A stretch of 5,843 nt of DNA from an uncultured Planctomycetaceae bacterium (lineage in GTDB: Bacteria; Planctomycetota; Planctomycetia; Pirellulales; UBA1268). Location: positions 1-5,843 of the forward strand of contig CAISKG010000131.1 of the NCBI GenBank assembly GCA_903885855.1, written 5' to 3'. Position numbers and translations under genes: made by a program. This document shows positions 3,962-5,843 of this stretch, piece after piece. The stretch's first letter is position 1. Each line of letters begins with the position of its first letter. The notes under the pieces are model-generated. The model had not been told where the DNA came from. It saw nothing but the letters and a program-made list of their open reading frames with translations, and made no database searches.

Positions 3962-5843
3962 ATGGTCCAGATCCCGGATTCGGTCCGTCCCTACTGGGAC
4001 TTCGTGGCCAAGTACCACTTCTGGATGCTCACGCCGCTGGTGCCGATCCTGCTCCTTCCGGCCCTCTTCTTCACCAATGGCAAGCTGTCGGCCGAAATGG
4101 CGGCGCGGCGCTCGGAGATCGACGGCAAGCTCTCGGCGTTGACCTCGGTGGGGAGCATCTCCCCCCATCCCAACGACACCTGGACCGCCGACATCGACAA
4201 GCGCACCGCCCGGGTGAAGCGCGAGACGCTCGCCGAATGGCAGCGGCTGTGGGACAGCCAGGCCGAGCTGCACCTCTGGCCCGCCGAGATCGGCGACGAC
4301 TTCCTCCAGCGCCTCTCGAAACTCGCTGCCGGCCGGGAACTGCCGCGGGCGATGGTGGATCGCTACACGCTCTTCGTGCGCGACCAGGCCAAGAAGCTGC
4401 CCGGCCGCATGGGTGCCGACATGCTGATGCTCGATCCGGAGGCGGCGGCCGCAGAGGGGGCGGGGCAGCGTCCCGACGGCGGCGGTCCGCCGGGCATGGG
4501 GACGATGATGGCGCAGATGATGCGCCAGGGGGGGCCCCGCGGTGCTGCGGGCGAGGCCGCGCCGCGGTCCGGTGCCATGGTCGACTGGGACGCCGCTGAC
4601 CAGCAGCGCGTGTACGACTCCTTCCACTGGGAGACGCTCCCGCGCACCAAGCAGATCGTGCTGGCGCAGGAGGAGATGAAGCTCTACGAGCTGCTGGTCG
4701 ACCAGATCGCCGCCGCCAACAAGGGGGCGCGCGGTTCCTACGAGGCCGCGATCCCGCGCGTCGAGCAACTGGCGGTGGGCTATCTCGCGGCGGAGGACGA
4801 GGTGGCCGTGTCCACGCAGGGGCGGATCGATCAGCCCAACGCCCAGGCCGGCAACGCCGACAGCGGCATGATGGGGGGCTCGATGCCCCCGTCGGGAGGC
4901 GGCAGTGGCGGCATGCCCACGATGATGCCCGGCGGCGCCATGCCCTCCATGCCGGGGATGGGGGGCGGCGAGGGGACGGCGGTGTCGATGAAGCCGCTCC
5001 ATCCACGATTCATGCCCCGCGGGGGGCAGAGGGGGGGCCGCGGGGGCATGGGCGGCATGATGCCGGGGATGATGCCCCCCACGGGCGGCCCGATGGGCGG
5101 CCCCGTGGGCGAAGGGGGCGTGCCGCAGGCCCCGCAGGATCCCGGCAACTCCGACGAAGCGCTGATGACCTGGATCTACTGCGACGCCGACGGGAAGCCG
5201 CTCACCGGGGCGGAGGTGGCGACGAGCCCCTCGGCGGTCCTCATGCACTTCGTGCCGTTCGTGATCCGCGCGAAGATCGATCAGCGCCGGCTCGACGCCT
5301 TCATGGTGCAGTTGGCGACGCTGCCGGCGGCCCCGATCGAGATCCGGCAGGTGCGCCTCAATCCCGAGTCGAAGCAGGCCGCCGGGCCCGCCGGCGGTCG
5401 GCCCGGCATGTCGACCATGATGTCGGGGCCTCCGGGAATGGGCGGGCCGCCGATGGGAGGCCCAGGCGGCGCCATGGGGGGCGGGCCTTCGCTCGGCGGC
5501 CGACGCATGCCACAGGGCATGGGCGGTCCCCCCGGCATGACGATGGGGCCCCCCGGCATGGACGGCGCGGAGATGGCGGTGCTCGACCCGCTGCGGCCCC
5601 ACGACGTGATCGTGGAGTTGCGAGGCACGATCGCCCTGGCGACTCCCCCCGATCCCACGCGGCTCGGCCTCGAAGCCGATGTCGTGGCCGATCCGAACGC
5701 CGGCGGTGACGCCGCCGCCCCGGCGGCCGAAGATCCGGCGCCTGCGCCCGCCGCCGAGCCCGCCGCGGATGGTGGCGCGGCGGCGCCCGCCGTGGCGCCG
5801 GCAGCCGACGGCCAGCCCGCCGCCGTGCCTCCCGAAGGAGGCC
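3962..5843 (+). CDS. Partial gene: PilO-like inner-membrane platform protein with Met/Gly/Pro-rich inserts
   Basis: The frame is open from ATG 3962 to the window edge (627 residues plus one base), so the C-terminus is missing. The layout is that of PilO/GspM-type proteins: a short cytoplasmic N-terminus, one membrane helix at about 17-38 (hydrophobic, ending F-F-T-N-G), a helical/coiled segment at 41-61 and at 76-100, then periplasmic alpha/beta material. One segment at 222-277 (H-W-E-T-L-P, then helices) and another at 399-468 (strand, F430-V-P-F-V-I-R-A, helix R443-L-D-A-F, L454-P, strand I459-E-I-R-Q-V-R-L) fit ferredoxin-like halves, with a last strand at 548-561. Three Met/Gly/Pro-rich inserts (about 156-203, 298-393, 470-537) and an Ala/Pro-rich tail (572 on) make it far longer than PilO, which is usually about 200 residues. 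The name rests on topology, the FVPF...LDAF...LP...V.L pattern and its position right after PilM-N; overall sequence similarity is weak. It is expected to pair with the PilN part of its neighbour in the periplasm. Confidence 0.88.
   Translation, partial: MVQIPDSVRPYWDFVAKYHFWMLTPLVPILLLPALFFTNGKLSAEMAARRSEIDGKLSALTSVGSISPHPNDTWTADIDKRTARVKRETLAEWQRLWDSQAELHLWPAEIGDDFLQRLSKLAAGRELPRAMVDRYTLFVRDQAKKLPGRMGADMLMLDPEAAAAEGAGQRPDGGGPPGMGTMMAQMMRQGGPRGAAGEAAPRSGAMVDWDAADQQRVYDSFHWETLPRTKQIVLAQEEMKLYELLVDQIAAANKGARGSYEAAIPRVEQLAVGYLAAEDEVAVSTQGRIDQPNAQAGNADSGMMGGSMPPSGGGSGGMPTMMPGGAMPSMPGMGGGEGTAVSMKPLHPRFMPRGGQRGGRGGMGGMMPGMMPPTGGPMGGPVGEGGVPQAPQDPGNSDEALMTWIYCDADGKPLTGAEVATSPSAVLMHFVPFVIRAKIDQRRLDAFMVQLATLPAAPIEIRQVRLNPESKQAAGPAGGRPGMSTMMSGPPGMGGPPMGGPGGAMGGGPSLGGRRMPQGMGGPPGMTMGPPGMDGAEMAVLDPLRPHDVIVELRGTIALATPPDPTRLGLEADVVADPNAGGDAAAPAAEDPAPAPAAEPAADGGAAAPAVAPAADGQPAAVPPEGG
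4427..4570 (+). repeat. Met/Gly/Pro/Ala-rich insert 1 in the PilO-like gene
   Basis: Codons 156-203 include GPPGMGTMMAQMM (175-187) and an Ala/Glu/Gly-rich start. The segment separates the first helical region from H-W-E-T-L-P at 222-227 and is predicted to be disordered. Confidence 0.6.
4853..5140 (+). repeat. Met/Gly/Pro-rich insert 2 in the PilO-like gene
   Basis: Codons 298-393 hold 17 Met residues between 303 and 378, mostly as GGM, MMPG, MPSM and GGMGGMMPGMM units, with an Arg/Gly stretch (R349 to R360) in the middle. The repeats are irregular at DNA level (variants of ATG with GGC, GGG and CCC codons), so this is a degenerate compositional repeat rather than an exact tandem array. It lies between the two alpha/beta halves. 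Confidence 0.7.
5369..5572 (+). repeat. Met/Gly/Pro-rich insert 3 in the PilO-like gene
   Basis: Codons 470-537 hold 11 Met residues between 483 and 533, in units such as GPPGMGGPPMGG and GGPPGMTMGPPGM. They interrupt the second ferredoxin-like half just before its last strand. The GPPGM unit recurs (489-493, 522-526, 529-533). Confidence 0.7.
5675..5843 (+). repeat. Ala/Pro/Asp/Glu-rich tail of the PilO-like gene
   Basis: Codons 572 to the window end are almost entirely A, P, D, E, G and V (for example PAPAPAAEPAADGG). This resembles a flexible acidic linker. Whether another domain follows cannot be seen. Confidence 0.6.

Noticed and set aside
3205..4599. A 464-codon plus-strand frame spanning the gap between the two pilus genes
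   Set aside because: It overlaps the end of one well-supported gene and the start of the next in a different frame, and its translation is Arg/Gly/Ala-rich filler.
4853..5572. An exact tandem repeat or CRISPR-like array in the Gly/Met-rich region
   Set aside because: Units vary in length and codon choice, there are no conserved repeat-spacer periods, and the reading frame is kept throughout; it is degenerate protein low complexity.
1322..5602. A 1426-codon open frame on the minus strand covering most of both pilus genes
   Set aside because: It is codon-aligned antisense to both plus-strand genes and stays open because they avoid CTA, TTA and TCA codons. Its His/Arg/Gly-rich translation has no recognisable domains, whereas the sense frames do.

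Overview
The window is high-GC DNA with G or C at nearly every third codon position. It looks like a bacterial chromosome, most likely a planctomycete (Pirellulales-like). That lineage guess is an inference from the style of the proteins: a large PilM-type protein with an attached membrane/periplasmic part, Met-Gly-Pro-rich segments, and few Shine-Dalgarno sites. No rRNA or other marker gene confirms it.

Three protein-coding genes fill almost the whole window, and two run off its ends. On the minus strand, 1506 down to 1 (C-terminus missing) encodes a soluble protein of at least 502 residues. I read it tentatively as a GH38/GH57-like barrel protein, with no proven function. A 205-bp divergent intergenic region (1507-1711) follows. 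It carries a good sigma70-type promoter for the rightward genes, a weaker near-leaderless promoter for the leftward gene, two inverted repeats and a pyrimidine-rich leader. On the plus strand, 1712-3892 encodes a 726-residue type IV pilus assembly protein. Its PilM actin-like domain is joined in one chain to a PilN-like part: an INLLP-type peptide, one membrane helix, and a periplasmic domain. After a 69-bp gap, 3962 to the window end encodes a PilO-like inner-membrane protein of at least 627 residues, whose periplasmic part is broken up by long Met/Gly/Pro-rich inserts.

Together the two plus-strand genes look like the PilM-PilN-PilO inner-membrane alignment platform of a type IV pilus or type II secretion-like machine, in the usual gene order but with M and N fused. 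PilP/PilQ-type genes would be expected beyond the right edge but are not visible. The leftward gene has no evident link to pilus assembly. No tRNA, rRNA, CRISPR array, insertion sequence or integrase was seen. The main point of interest is the natural PilM-PilN fusion and the matching low-complexity expansions in both platform proteins.
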